Source: Bacteroides zhangwenhongii
Lineage (GTDB): Bacteria; Bacteroidota; Bacteroidia; Bacteroidales; Bacteroidaceae
Reading direction: 5' to 3'
NCBI RefSeq assembly: GCF_009193325.2
Contig: NZ_CP059856.1
Span: 4,650,001 to 4,714,000 of the forward strand
Length of the DNA: 64,000 nt
Position 1 is the first letter of the stretch. Every line of letters begins with the position of its first letter. This document shows positions 53,701-62,300 of the stretch, piece by piece. Below the pieces are notes generated by a model. It saw only the letters and a program-made list of their open reading frames with translations, was not told the DNA's origin and did no database searches. The translations under genes were made by a program, and so were the position numbers.

Positions 53701-54123
53701 AGGACGATTGACAATGGCATCATCTTTCAACGTAGCAACAGCTGCTGTAATCGTATTTCTTTTTTGTGTATCCATACCCACAACTACCACTTCATCCAAT
53801 ACTTTGGCATCTTCTTTCATCACATATTTATTTCCTTCCAATTTAGTAACCTTTACTTGCATCGGAGCGTATCCAACGTATGTAATAGAAAGTATACTTC
53901 CAACTTTTCCCTGAATTGAAAAATTACCGTCAATATCAGTAATCGTTCCTCCAGTGTTGCCTTTTACCATGACCGTTGCACCAATAATCGCCTCACCACT
54001 ATCATCCACGACCTGTCCTTTTATCATCTTTTGTTGTGCTAATGCACCAAGAGGAAACAATAACAGGAGCATCAGAAAAAGAACAACCCGTCCCTGTTTT
54101 TTCACGAACTTCTTTTTTTCCAT
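50764..54123 (-). CDS. SusC/RagA-family TonB-dependent transporter
   Basis: This 1119-residue outer-membrane transporter imports oligosaccharides with TonB energy. A signal peptide (ALAQ, near residue 30) is followed by a carboxypeptidase-regulatory-like CarbopepD_reg domain (about 33-120; VKGNTGGTITDIDGNFSI). The TonB box LDEVVVVG and the plug (SIRGIGSINGGEPYVLVDGVEQSMQNVNPADIASI.. with VLKDASASAVYGARAAYGVV) come next, and then a beta-barrel of about 800 residues ending in FGLDFTF. There is no STN domain, so control by an anti-sigma factor is not expected; an HTCS is the natural regulator. It follows the GH18 gene by 31 bp and precedes susD by 7 bp. Confidence 0.97.
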   Translation of the reverse strand: MEKKKFVKKQGRVVLFLMLLLLFPLGALAQQKMIKGQVVDDSGEAIIGATVMVKGNTGGTITDIDGNFSIQGKVGSILSITYVGYAPMQVKVTKLEGNKYVMKEDAKVLDEVVVVGMDTQKRNTITAAVATLKDDAIVNRPVTDVTSALQGNIAGLNFATDAVGGGVGGETGADIKFSIRGIGSINGGEPYVLVDGVEQSMQNVNPADIASISVLKDASASAVYGARAAYGVVLVTTKSGKKERASVTYRGTVGFSSPINMPKMMNSLEYAMYNNQQYDNGGASSGLQRIPDKTIEKIKGFMQNPYSAEFPGIEANTSGDDWAGAYYNQYGNTDWFDYYFKDKSIRHSHNLSVQGGSDKVNYYIGMGYTYQEGLLDQVQDDLSKYNLNTKLQMKTNNWLRFNLNNNITLQMIKRPMANQMILYNKIGSHRPTQVTQLPVDSEYNLPSWNEMLYLKNSHYQRNRISDALSLSATVTPLEGWDITGEMKIRFDIENNDLIMENNQKYETPVGTFKPGDATNQRQGFTYPGISWKNMYFGSYTRGSMFNYYLSPNVSSSYTHQWGDHFFKAMAGYQMELKEDSQEYMYKDGMLSNDIYSFDNASGNVIAGEARSHWSTMGFYARLNWNYNNIYFLEFSGRYDGSSRFAAGHRWGFFPSFSAGYDIARTPYFQKMALPVSQLKVRVSYGRLGNQNGAGLYDYIAQMPLDAQGTNAWLLPGTSSSTASKGTIAQTPKMISPYITWEKVDNANLGFDLMLFKNRLSITADLYQRTTRDMIGPAESIPSISGIASEDRAKVNNATLRNRGWELSVSWNDKLKCGFSYGVGFNVFNYKAVVTKYNNPEGIIYNNHTGLAANKGYYEGMDLGEIWGYRADDLFLSNREIDDYLRKVNLTAFKSNDLWRRGDLKYIDTNGDGRVDGGKGTLSDHGDLQVIGNTTPKYSFGINLNLGYKGFEVSTLLQGVAKRDFPIAGSNYMFGGNNYNFKEHLDYFSTENPNGYLPRLTGWKDDKDFLVNTGYNTTRYLLNAAYMRMKNLTVAYTFNKKQLKHIGISNLKVYVTCDNLFTITKLPKQFDPETLNQVNMSAGGDAKNTAPGLTSPMKQNGNGMVYPMNRNFVFGLDFTF

Positions 54124-54154
54124 AATATTATATTTACTAATTAAGATTATACTG

Positions 54155-55822
54155 TTATTCTACGGCAGGATTAGCATAGTAATCAAACTCTTCTTTCACC
54201 ACTTTCAACAAAGACTTATCATCTGTCACATCTACGTCCGTAGCCAAATCCCAGCTCATTATTCCACCGAAACCATTCTCACACACATACTGTGTTTTTT
54301 GGCGAATTGTAGTCTGACTATTGAGTGTATAGCTCTTTCCATTATACATCCATTCATCCACAGAAGTGTTAGTAAGATTACCTTTATTTATCAGATCATA
54401 ATAAGCAACTTGTTCACCCGCTGTTCCGGTAGTTCCATAAAAAGGTACTCCCATCACCAATTTATTTTGAGGAATTCCATATTCAACAGCAGTTTGACCG
54501 TCTGATTTGAAACGTTCGAAAGAAAAAAGAGCCGCCTGAGGTCCATAACATTGGAAAGAGATAAAATCAACTGCAGCAATTGCTTCAGGAGTTATCTTAT
54601 AAGAAACCGGATGCAAGGAAACCGTAAAAAATACATTTTTTCCTAATACGTTGCGCAGTTTTACTATGGCTTTGCTGTAATTAGTTAAGTCACTAGCATA
54701 ATAAGCCCATTCAAAGTCAAGATCGACCCCATCCATATTATACTTATCCAAAACATTCTTAACATTATTAGCAAAGTTAGTGCGCGCAGTTTCATTACCA
54801 ACCATCTTCAACCATTCACCACCAGCGATACCCAAACGTAGTTTTCGGTCTCCTACTTGTCCATTTAATGCAGCACGTATTTGTTCTAAACGAATAGCCC
54901 AAGTATGAGAATCTTTTCCGAGCTGTGCAGAATCATCATATTTCCAATAAGCAAGTGTTTTTGTATTATTCCAAATATTAGTATCAAAAGAGATAGGATT
55001 TCTACCCAACGTACCTACTTCCAAACTGCTAACGAATGTCTCATCCAAATATCCTTTGAATTTTTCTCCAAGAAAGAAATCTGCACGAGTATTAGGAATT
55101 TCAGCAGGCAGAGAACCCGTAAATTCTGTAGGGGTATTATTAGTGTCTACATATAATTTAGCCTTTCCTCCACTATAAGTTATCGCTACATAATGCCAAG
55201 CACCCGGCTTTAAATTGTCATTGACAATAGTTGTCGTAGAATTTCCAATAGTAAATTTTAAATTTCCTTCAGTTTCACCAAGTTGGAAAGATATAATGGT
55301 AGAGTTATTGTTTACCTTATTAAATAAATAAGCACCATCTATCCATTCAGTTATATATAGATAAGTACCAAATGTAAACTTCTTGTATGCCCCATCCGGG
55401 GAATGAAGTAAACCATCTCCACCGTTCATTTTTCCGGCACCATCAAATTTCACCACTCCATTACGACCTTCATAAGAAGGCATATATGATACTCCTGTAA
55501 ATTCTGCGTCATTCACCGGCAGATCAAATGTCAAGTCACCGTCAGCATAAGGACGAGCTGTCAGATAAATCAAATCATTACAAGCACCCATACTTGCTCC
55601 AGAGATTCGATTTATCTCAAAAAAATCACCACGTATATAAGAACAATTAATAAATGATTTTTCTGTTGGATCCGGTTCATCTGGTTCTTCGTCATCACCC
55701 GGTTTTCCAACAACTGAACCTTCAGGAGGAGTGCCAGCTGGAACATCCACCCATTTTGTGTCTTTACAAGCTGCCAACATTCCAAAGAGGAAGAGACAAA
55801 AAAATAGGAATTTGCTTCTCAT
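54155..55822 (-). CDS. GH18 endo-beta-N-acetylglucosaminidase-like lipoprotein with inserted LamG domain
   Basis: The 555-residue protein has a lipoprotein signal (GMLAACKD, Cys19). A Pro/Asp/Glu-rich linker (about 33-55) follows. The GH18 barrel starts at about 57 (INCSYIRGDFFEIN, then NDLIYLTARPYADGDL). It is interrupted by a LamG/concanavalin-like jelly roll of about 150 residues (about 120-275, ending near GYLDETFVSSLEVGTL), and then continues (RLEQIRAALN, LRLGIAGGEW). The catalytic motif DGVDLDFE is at 364-371, with Glu371 as acid. ISFQCYG and MSWDLATD complete the barrel. Such surface enzymes cut the chitobiose core of N-glycans; that target is inferred. It is the first gene of the leftward PUL operon, 31 bp before susC. 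Confidence 0.9.
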   Translation of the reverse strand: MRSKFLFFCLFLFGMLAACKDTKWVDVPAGTPPEGSVVGKPGDDEEPDEPDPTEKSFINCSYIRGDFFEINRISGASMGACNDLIYLTARPYADGDLTFDLPVNDAEFTGVSYMPSYEGRNGVVKFDGAGKMNGGDGLLHSPDGAYKKFTFGTYLYITEWIDGAYLFNKVNNNSTIISFQLGETEGNLKFTIGNSTTTIVNDNLKPGAWHYVAITYSGGKAKLYVDTNNTPTEFTGSLPAEIPNTRADFFLGEKFKGYLDETFVSSLEVGTLGRNPISFDTNIWNNTKTLAYWKYDDSAQLGKDSHTWAIRLEQIRAALNGQVGDRKLRLGIAGGEWLKMVGNETARTNFANNVKNVLDKYNMDGVDLDFEWAYYASDLTNYSKAIVKLRNVLGKNVFFTVSLHPVSYKITPEAIAAVDFISFQCYGPQAALFSFERFKSDGQTAVEYGIPQNKLVMGVPFYGTTGTAGEQVAYYDLINKGNLTNTSVDEWMYNGKSYTLNSQTTIRQKTQYVCENGFGGIMSWDLATDVDVTDDKSLLKVVKEEFDYYANPAVE

Positions 55823-55885
55823 AAGTTTAATAATTAAGATTACCTTTTAATAATAGCAATGACTTTCTATCGTCATTCTCTGCTA

Positions 55886-55893
55886 CAAATGTA
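55886..55893 (-). promoter_or_regulatory. -7 element of the PUL operon
   Basis: The minus strand has TACATTTG, matching TAnnTTTG, 64 bp before the GH18 start. No TTTG is found at the usual distance upstream, as would fit a promoter that needs an activator. Transcription would begin near 55879. Confidence 0.5.
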
Positions 55894-55945
55894 TAGAAGA
55901 TTCAAGATTGTATGTGTTCTATTTTAGCTACGATTCTTCCAATTT

Positions 55946-55991
55946 TGTCTAAAATCGTCCATTTCATCGGATAATACGAGTTGTTTAGACA
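55946..55991. promoter_or_regulatory. Candidate activator-binding inverted repeat upstream of the PUL operon
   Basis: TGTCTAAA (55946-55953) and TTTAGACA (55984-55991) form a perfect 8-bp inverted repeat separated by 30 bp, about 60-105 bp upstream of the GH18-gene -7 box. The position suits binding by the AraC-type domain of the hybrid two-component system at 59373. This is a hypothesis from position and symmetry alone. Confidence 0.35.
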
Positions 55992-56089
55992 TTTTTGGAT
56001 ACGTATATAAAACAAAATAGGAAAGGCGAAAATACCCTTTTTGAGCATTCCCGCCTTTTCTTTTTTTATTTCTACTTAAAGTAATACTT

Positions 56090-56980
56090 TTATAACTTCT
56101 CTATTTCATCTACTGTCAATCCCGAAGATTGTGAAATAACATCTATTGAAACCCCTGCCTTCTTTAAATTACGCGCAATCTCAATTTGCTTATTTCTTTC
56201 CCCTTCGGCACGTCCTTCCAAACGTCCCTCAGCACGTCCTTCTGCACGTCCTTCTGCACGTTCCGTGAATATATTATCTCTCAAAATAACAATATTATCC
56301 AAATGTCTATAATAAGCATTGAGTTCTTCCTTTGTCATCCGATCCAATTTCAATCGCTGGCGTGCCTCGTTCAATCCCGGTGCAGTAGCGTTATCGGGAA
56401 TATCTCCTGTATTCAGATAGTAAATCCATTCTTCAAGCGGACTTCTTGCTACTTGATTGAAATCATTCACTTTCAATATATAATATTCCGGATAAAGTTG
56501 GCTGACAGTATCCACTTTGAAAGTTTGTTTTTGGAATGGAGTCAGTTCTAAAACATCCCCTTGATGAATTCCGCGAAATTCCGTTTTACCATGATATACA
56601 ACATCTTTACCGCTACCTAAAGAGAAATAGACGATATTAACGCTATACACTTTACGAACTTTGTCGTAACCTTCTCCACGATTTATGTATTCGGTAACCA
56701 ACTTAGATGTTCCAAATAACATACGCTGGAAATAAGCATATTCATTATTGTTTTGAACTTCTATTAAAATAAGCTCACCTTTAGAGTTTTCGGCAAGCAA
56801 ATCCACACGATTATATTTATCGTACTCATCTTCTTGATTACTTTCACTCTCCAATAATTTCTGAATAAGGATTGATTCCCCTAAAAGGGTAGTCAAAAAA
56901 CCTTCCAGTACGGCAAAATTAGCTTTATTACGCAATAAGCGTTTCATTGCCCAATCGAAACGAATATAATTACTTGTCAT
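56090..56980 (-). CDS. Rpn/PD-(D/E)XK nuclease-family protein with EGRA repeats
   Basis: This 296-residue protein of the Rpn/'PD-(D/E)XK nuclease family transposase' group has a nuclease core with Asp in RVDLLAENSKG and Glu-X-Gln in ELILIEVQNN (near 53-75). In E. coli, Rpn proteins are Ca2+-stimulated DNases that raise RecA-independent recombination. A C-terminal stretch contains four EGR/LEG-type tetrapeptides (ERAEGRAEGRAEGRLEG), encoded by 12-bp repeats at 56205-56264. The start at 56980 has AGGAGG eight bases upstream and lies about 30 bp downstream of the transcription start. It stands between the PUL and the AmgK/MurU genes, with its own promoter. Confidence 0.88.
   Translation of the reverse strand: MTSNYIRFDWAMKRLLRNKANFAVLEGFLTTLLGESILIQKLLESESNQEDEYDKYNRVDLLAENSKGELILIEVQNNNEYAYFQRMLFGTSKLVTEYINRGEGYDKVRKVYSVNIVYFSLGSGKDVVYHGKTEFRGIHQGDVLELTPFQKQTFKVDTVSQLYPEYYILKVNDFNQVARSPLEEWIYYLNTGDIPDNATAPGLNEARQRLKLDRMTKEELNAYYRHLDNIVILRDNIFTERAEGRAEGRAEGRLEGRAEGERNKQIEIARNLKKAGVSIDVISQSSGLTVDEIEKL
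56205..56264. repeat. 12-bp in-frame tandem repeat inside the Rpn gene, five units
   Basis: Units start at 56205, 56217, 56229, 56241 and 56253, each 12 bp, with consensus TCTGCACGTCCT. Each unit encodes four residues (RAEG or close), so a change in unit number keeps the frame. Slipped-strand variation in tail length is therefore possible. Confidence 0.8.
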
Positions 56981-57018
56981 TTGTTCGCCTCCTTTTTCTA
57001 TTTCTGTTTTCATTATAA

Positions 57019-57050
57019 CAAAGGTAAAGGAAATATGTTGGAATCCCAAA
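57019..57050 (-). promoter_or_regulatory. Promoter of the Rpn-family gene
   Basis: The minus strand has TTTG at 57050-57047, a 20-base spacer and TACCTTTG at 57026-57019, an exact fit to the Bacteroides consensus. Transcription would start near 57011. Confidence 0.75.
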
Positions 57051-57104
57051 CAAATACAAAAACTAAATTAGCCAAGCTCATGTTATTCGACCCAGCGAAC
57101 AATA

Positions 57105-57854
57105 CTATTTGCCGAAAGACCTTATAAACTCCTCTGCCTTAGCAAGTGTTTCCGGTTTACCAATATCAATAAGTTGCAGATTTTCCACCGGATAACCAAA
57201 GAAGTTCGTTTGTCGACAGGTGAAGAGATAAAAATCCATGATAGAGAACTTTCCTTCCCACAGGGGAACTTCCATTAATTGGAATATAGCAGGTGAAAGC
57301 ACATGAATGCCACTGAACGCATATTCTTGGAACAATGATTGTTCATATTGAAAACCTTCGGGTTTCACTTGACCTGTATCCTTGTTTATCCATCCGCAAA
57401 GTCTCTTCTCCGCATCGAGAAGCAGATAACGTGAAGTTTTACGTTGGCTTACCAATAAAGTAGCCAAACCATCAGTCTGCAAATGATAATCATAAAGTTC
57501 TTTCAAGTCCACATTCGAAAGAATGTCTACATTGTGTACAAGAAAAGGCTCATCGGAGTTCTCAAAAAAAGAACTGGCTTTCCGGATTCCTCCCCCTGTA
57601 TCAAGTAGCACATCACGTTCATCGGAAATATGGATAGTAAGTCCAAAATTGTCATTCACTTTCAGGAATTCAAGTATTTGCTCGCCAAAATGATGAATAT
57701 TAATTACTATTTCAGTAAAGCCGAATGCTTTCAGCTTCAAGATAACGTGCTCCAGCATGGGACGCCCGGCTACGGGAACAAGAGCTTTAGGCATAGTATC
57801 CGTCAGCGGTTTCAACCGACTTCCCAAACCGGCCGCAAATATCATTGCTTTCAT
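57105..57854 (-). CDS. Sugar-1-phosphate nucleotidyltransferase, MurU-like
   Basis: The 249-residue NTP_transferase protein has the signature GLGSRLKPLTDTMPKALVPVAGRPML at residues 9-34 (sugar-nucleotide pyrophosphorylase motif) and the metal-binding VHNVDI region near 107. MurU of Pseudomonas makes UDP-MurNAc from MurNAc-1-phosphate; mannose-1-phosphate guanylyltransferases are similar. The gene follows an AmgK-like kinase gene by nine bases. AmgK makes MurNAc/GlcNAc-1-phosphate, which MurU uses; the pair would form the cell-wall-sugar recycling route that bypasses de novo UDP-GlcNAc synthesis. Confidence 0.9.
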   Translation of the reverse strand: MKAMIFAAGLGSRLKPLTDTMPKALVPVAGRPMLEHVILKLKAFGFTEIVINIHHFGEQILEFLKVNDNFGLTIHISDERDVLLDTGGGIRKASSFFENSDEPFLVHNVDILSNVDLKELYDYHLQTDGLATLLVSQRKTSRYLLLDAEKRLCGWINKDTGQVKPEGFQYEQSLFQEYAFSGIHVLSPAIFQLMEVPLWEGKFSIMDFYLFTCRQTNFFGYPVENLQLIDIGKPETLAKAEEFIRSFGK

Positions 57855-57863
57855 AACGATCTT

Positions 57864-59294
57864 CTATATAGTTGCTTCAAATGTATGTTTTATATTCTGT
57901 TCGCGATGTACTAATTCCACTTTAACCCCAAACTCTCTATTCAGACGTTCCGCCAAATGCTGCGCTGAATAAACGGAACGGTGCTGTCCTCCGGTACAAC
58001 CGAAGCAAACCGACAAATTACTGAATCCGCGTTCCATATAACGTTTGACGGAAGCATCCACCAAAGCGTAAACATGGTCGAGAAAACGAAGAATCTCACC
58101 GTCTTCTTCCAGGAAAGTTATCACGGGCTCATCCAATCCGGTAAAAGACTTATAACGTTCGTATTTTCCGGGATTATTCACTGCACGACAATCGAATACA
58201 AAACCTCCGCCATTGCCTGTCGGGTCATCGGGAATACCTTTTTTATAGGCAAAGCTCATTACCTTGACCGTCAGTTGACGCTTCTCCAAGCCATCCGTAA
58301 ACTGCTTCAGTCCGGTCAGTTCACGCAACATTTTGCAGAGATACGGGTATTCCGGATATTCCTCTTTAAGCAACTCGCGCAAATTTGCGATAGCGTATGG
58401 AACACTCTGGATAAAATGAGGTTTTTTCTCAAAATAGCCGCGAAAACCATAAGCCCCCAACACCTGCAAAGTACGGAAAAGTACAAAATGACGGAGCTGA
58501 CTATAAAAATAAGGTTCATCAATCGGTTGATATTTGCGAAGAGCCTCTATATATTCCCGTAACAATTCTTTCCGAAGGCTATCGGGATATTTTGCTTTGG
58601 CTTGCCACAAGAAAGAAGCAATATCATAATAAAACGGACCTTTTCGTCCTCCTTGAAAGTCGATAAGCCAAGGGGCTCCATCCTTTATCATCACATTGCG
58701 ACTCTGAAAATCACGATACATAAAAGTAGCGGAAGAACTACGGAGCAAAACATCACTCATTTTCTGGAAATCATCCTCCAGCTTGTCTTCCTGAAACTCC
58801 ATTCCGGTAGCTTTAAGGAAACAATATTTGAAATAATTCAAATCCCAAAGTATGGAACGCTGATTGAATTCCGACTGGGGATAGCAACGGGAAAAATCAA
58901 ATCCGTCAGCTCCGGCAAACTGAATGGCAGGCAACAGACGGATCGTTTTACGAAGCAACTCTTTCTCTTCTTCGGAAAACACACTGGTAGCACGTCCTTT
59001 CTCAATAGCGTGAAAAAGTAAAGTATCTCCCAGATCTTCTTGCAGATAATACATTTTATCTTCCGACACGATGTGTACTTCGGGAACAGGAAGCCCATTC
59101 TTACGAAAATGTTCCGCCATATAAAAGAAAGCCTCATTCTCATCAACAGAAGTTCCATATACTCCAATCAGTGTTTGTGTTCCTGTCAGCCGGAAATAAC
59201 GGCGATTGGAACCGGAGGAAGGTAATTCTGTTACATTTTCAGCGGGAACTCCCGTATATGACTGATAAAGTTTCTGTAATTCTTCGGTAATCAT
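57864..59294 (-). CDS. AmgK-like aminoglycoside-phosphotransferase-fold kinase fused to RapZ C-terminal domain
   Basis: This 476-residue fusion starts with an APH-fold kinase (about 1-335), with catalytic loop YRDFQSRNVM (about 205) and metal-binding IDFQGGRKG. It resembles AmgK, which phosphorylates MurNAc and GlcNAc at the anomeric carbon. The C-terminal part, about 345-476, is the RapZ C-terminal domain: LTVKVMSFAYKKGIPDD, VFDCRAVNNPGKY, TGLDEPV, GCTGGQHRSVYSAQHL and HRE. In E. coli RapZ this domain senses glucosamine-6-phosphate and binds GlmZ RNA. The RapZ N-terminal P-loop ATPase domain is missing. The start at 59294 is the ATG just downstream of a promoter box, TATCTTTG at 59312-59319. 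Confidence 0.9.
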   Translation of the reverse strand: MITEELQKLYQSYTGVPAENVTELPSSGSNRRYFRLTGTQTLIGVYGTSVDENEAFFYMAEHFRKNGLPVPEVHIVSEDKMYYLQEDLGDTLLFHAIEKGRATSVFSEEEKELLRKTIRLLPAIQFAGADGFDFSRCYPQSEFNQRSILWDLNYFKYCFLKATGMEFQEDKLEDDFQKMSDVLLRSSSATFMYRDFQSRNVMIKDGAPWLIDFQGGRKGPFYYDIASFLWQAKAKYPDSLRKELLREYIEALRKYQPIDEPYFYSQLRHFVLFRTLQVLGAYGFRGYFEKKPHFIQSVPYAIANLRELLKEEYPEYPYLCKMLRELTGLKQFTDGLEKRQLTVKVMSFAYKKGIPDDPTGNGGGFVFDCRAVNNPGKYERYKSFTGLDEPVITFLEEDGEILRFLDHVYALVDASVKRYMERGFSNLSVCFGCTGGQHRSVYSAQHLAERLNREFGVKVELVHREQNIKHTFEATI

Positions 59295-59311
59295 AGTTAC
59301 ATATTTTCGAG

Positions 59312-59319
59312 CAAAGATA
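59312..59319 (-). promoter_or_regulatory. -7 element of the AmgK-RapZ/MurU operon
   Basis: TATCTTTG on the minus strand, 18 bp before the ATG at 59294. It lies back-to-back with the HTCS promoter at 59341. Confidence 0.55.
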
Positions 59320-59340
59320 GGAATTATAAACAAATAATAC

Positions 59341-59348
59341 TACCTTTG
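59341..59348 (+). promoter_or_regulatory. -7 element of the hybrid two-component gene
   Basis: TACCTTTG matches TAnnTTTG; the HTCS ATG is 25 bp downstream. No -33 TTTG at the expected spacing was found. Confidence 0.5.
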
Positions 59349-59372
59349 CTTTCGTTTAACTGACCTAATCTC

Positions 59373-62300
59373 ATGAGAATAAAAATCTTTATCCTACTAT
59401 GTTTGACAGTTATTATGCAGTTTGCCGGTGTCACGCACCTAAAAGCCAGCCATTATTACTATAAACAGCTCTCCCTAAAAGATGGGGTGACTTCAGCCGT
59501 GAGATGTATCTTGACAGACAAACAGGGATTTGTATGGATAGGAACGAAGGCTGGAGTAAGCCGATATGACGGACATGAGCTAAAGAAATACGTTCATTCT
59601 CCAAACAATCCTCAGTCGATTCCCAATAACTTAATCCATCAGATTGCAGAAGATGAAATGAGCAATATTTGGATTCTGACCGACAAAGGAATAGCCCGCT
59701 ATCAACGCCAAAGCGATGATTTTTTCTTACCTGCGGATGAAAAAGGTAATCCTATTATCGCCTATTCAACCTGCCTGACCAAAGACGGGGTCTTGTTTGG
59801 TTCTAAAGACAAAGTATACTTTTATAGTTATCGGGATTCTTCTCTTCGCCTTCTGCAGAAGCTGAATAAAGGGAGTAATTTTAATATCTCTTTACTAAGC
59901 CTATGGGACGAACATACTGTCCTTTGTTGCAGCCGGTGGCAAGGTCTTGTTTTGCTGGATCTGAATACGGGAAAGCATCGTCTCCCACCTTTCGATTGCG
60001 GAAAGGAAATCATGAATATGTTGATCGACTCACAAAACAGAATCTGGATTGCCCCTTACAATGAAGGTATAAAATGCTTCACCCATAACGGAGAGCTGGT
60101 GAAAGCCTATACTATTCACAATTCCGACCTAAGCAACAACGTCGTTTTAAGTCTTGCCGAACGGGAAGGAAAAATATGGATAGGAACAGACGGAGGCGGT
60201 ATCAATATCCTTGAACCGAAAACAGGACGTTTATCCTTGCTGGAACACATTTCCGGAGGTGATAACTATTCACTTCCCGCCACCTCTATCTTTTGTCTCT
60301 ACAATGATAGGAACAATAATATGTGGGCAGGAAGTATCCGCAACGGATTGATCAATATCCGGGAAGTCTCCATGAAAACCTATACGGAAGTCTTTCCGGG
60401 CAGTAACCGTGGATTAAGTTATAATACCGTACTCAGTCTTTATCAGGAATCGAACGACCGTATCTGGGTGGGTACAGACGGCGGCGGTATTAATCTCTTT
60501 AATCCTATCACAGAGAAATTCACCCATTACCCATCCACTTGGGAAGACAAAGTCGCTTCCATTTCCCCATTCACTTCCGGCAATCTGTTGGTTTCCATTT
60601 TCTCAAAAGGAATATTCGTATTCAACCCGGAAACAGGTGAGAAAACACCATTCATGATTATAGATCCGGAAACCTCCATGCGTCTCGGGAAGCGGGGAAA
60701 GACAGTCAATTTATTTTCCAACAGCCCTCATAGCGTTCTGTTACTTGGAGACCATGTATATCAATATGACTTGAAGAAGCAAACTTTCAATATTGCAACC
60801 GAACAAGAAGGACTGGACATTATCGGCACTTTCTTACCCATAACAAACTATGGGAATTATACTTATCTGAACGACATAAAGCACATTTATCGGCTGGATA
60901 ACCGCACCAACCGACTGGAAGTTCTGTATCAATGCTACAAGGACACTATTATCAACTCTGTTTCATTGGATGAGCATGGAGAATTCTGGATAGGAAATAA
61001 TTACGGGCTGCTTCATTATAATCCCGATAAAAAAATACAAACTCCCATATCCACTTCCCTTTTCTCGGAAGTCACATCGATTGTGTGCGACCAACAAGGA
61101 AAAGTATGGATAGGAACCAATAATATGCTGTTCGCCTGGCTAATCAAAGAACAGAAATTTGTGCTTTTCGGCGAATCGGACGGTGTCATTCAAAACGAGT
61201 ACTTATCCAAACCCTGTTTGTTAAGTTCACAAGGCAATATCTATATGGGCGGAGTGAAGGGATTATTGCACATCAATAGTACCCTACCCTTAATCACTAC
61301 CGAAATACCCCAACTTCAACTATCGGATATCATCATCAATGGTGAGTCCGTCAATGATAAGCTAAACAATAATCCAACGAGTATTTCCGCTCCTTGGAAC
61401 AGCAATATAATCATTCGGATAATGTCTAAAGAAAAAGACATCTTCCGACAGAAAGTATACCGATATCAAATAGAAGGACTGAACGACCAACAAATAGAAT
61501 CATATAACCCTGAACTGGTTATACGTTCACTCCCTCCGGGAAGTTATAAAATCACAGCGTCCTGCACAGCAAAAGATGGTAGTTGGATTCCCAATCAACA
61601 AGTATTGGTATTGACCATTCTTCCTCCCTGGTATCGCACATGGTGGTTTATCCTTAGCTGTGCGGTTCTCATTACTGTCGTTATTATCGAGACTTTCAGA
61701 AGGGCTCTGAAACGCAAAGAAGAAAAGTTGAAATGGGCGATGAAAGAGCATGAGCAACAGGTATACGAAGAAAAAGTACGTTTCCTCATTAATATCAGCC
61801 ACGAACTACGCACACCGTTGACATTGATACACGCTCCACTTAGCCGGATATTGAAATCACTCTCTCCTGAAGAGCCGCAATATCTGCCCATAAAGGCGAT
61901 TTACAGGCAGTCACAACGGATGAAGAATCTGATTAATATGGTACTTGACGTACGAAAAATGGAAGTGGGTGAAAGTAAAATACAGATACAGCCTCACTTC
62001 CTCAACCAATGGATAGAACACATCTCACAGGATTTCATCAGTGAAGGAGAAGCTAAAAACGTACGTATCCGATACCAACTGGATCCGCAAATAGAAACGG
62101 TAAGTTTCGATAAAGACAAATGCGAAATTATTTTGAGCAACTTGCTTATCAATGCATTGAAACACAGTCCGGAGAATACGGAAATCACTATTATATCAGA
62201 ATTGCTTCCTGAAAAAGACAGAATACGTATCTCTATCACCGACCAAGGAAGCGGTTTGAAGCAAGTCAATACACAAAAACTTTTCACACGCTTCTATCAA

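Noticed and set aside
56090..56980. An active transposon, because the protein is often labelled 'transposase'
   Set aside because: No terminal inverted repeats or target-site duplications were found around it; the domain is a PD-(D/E)XK nuclease fold and not a DDE transposase.
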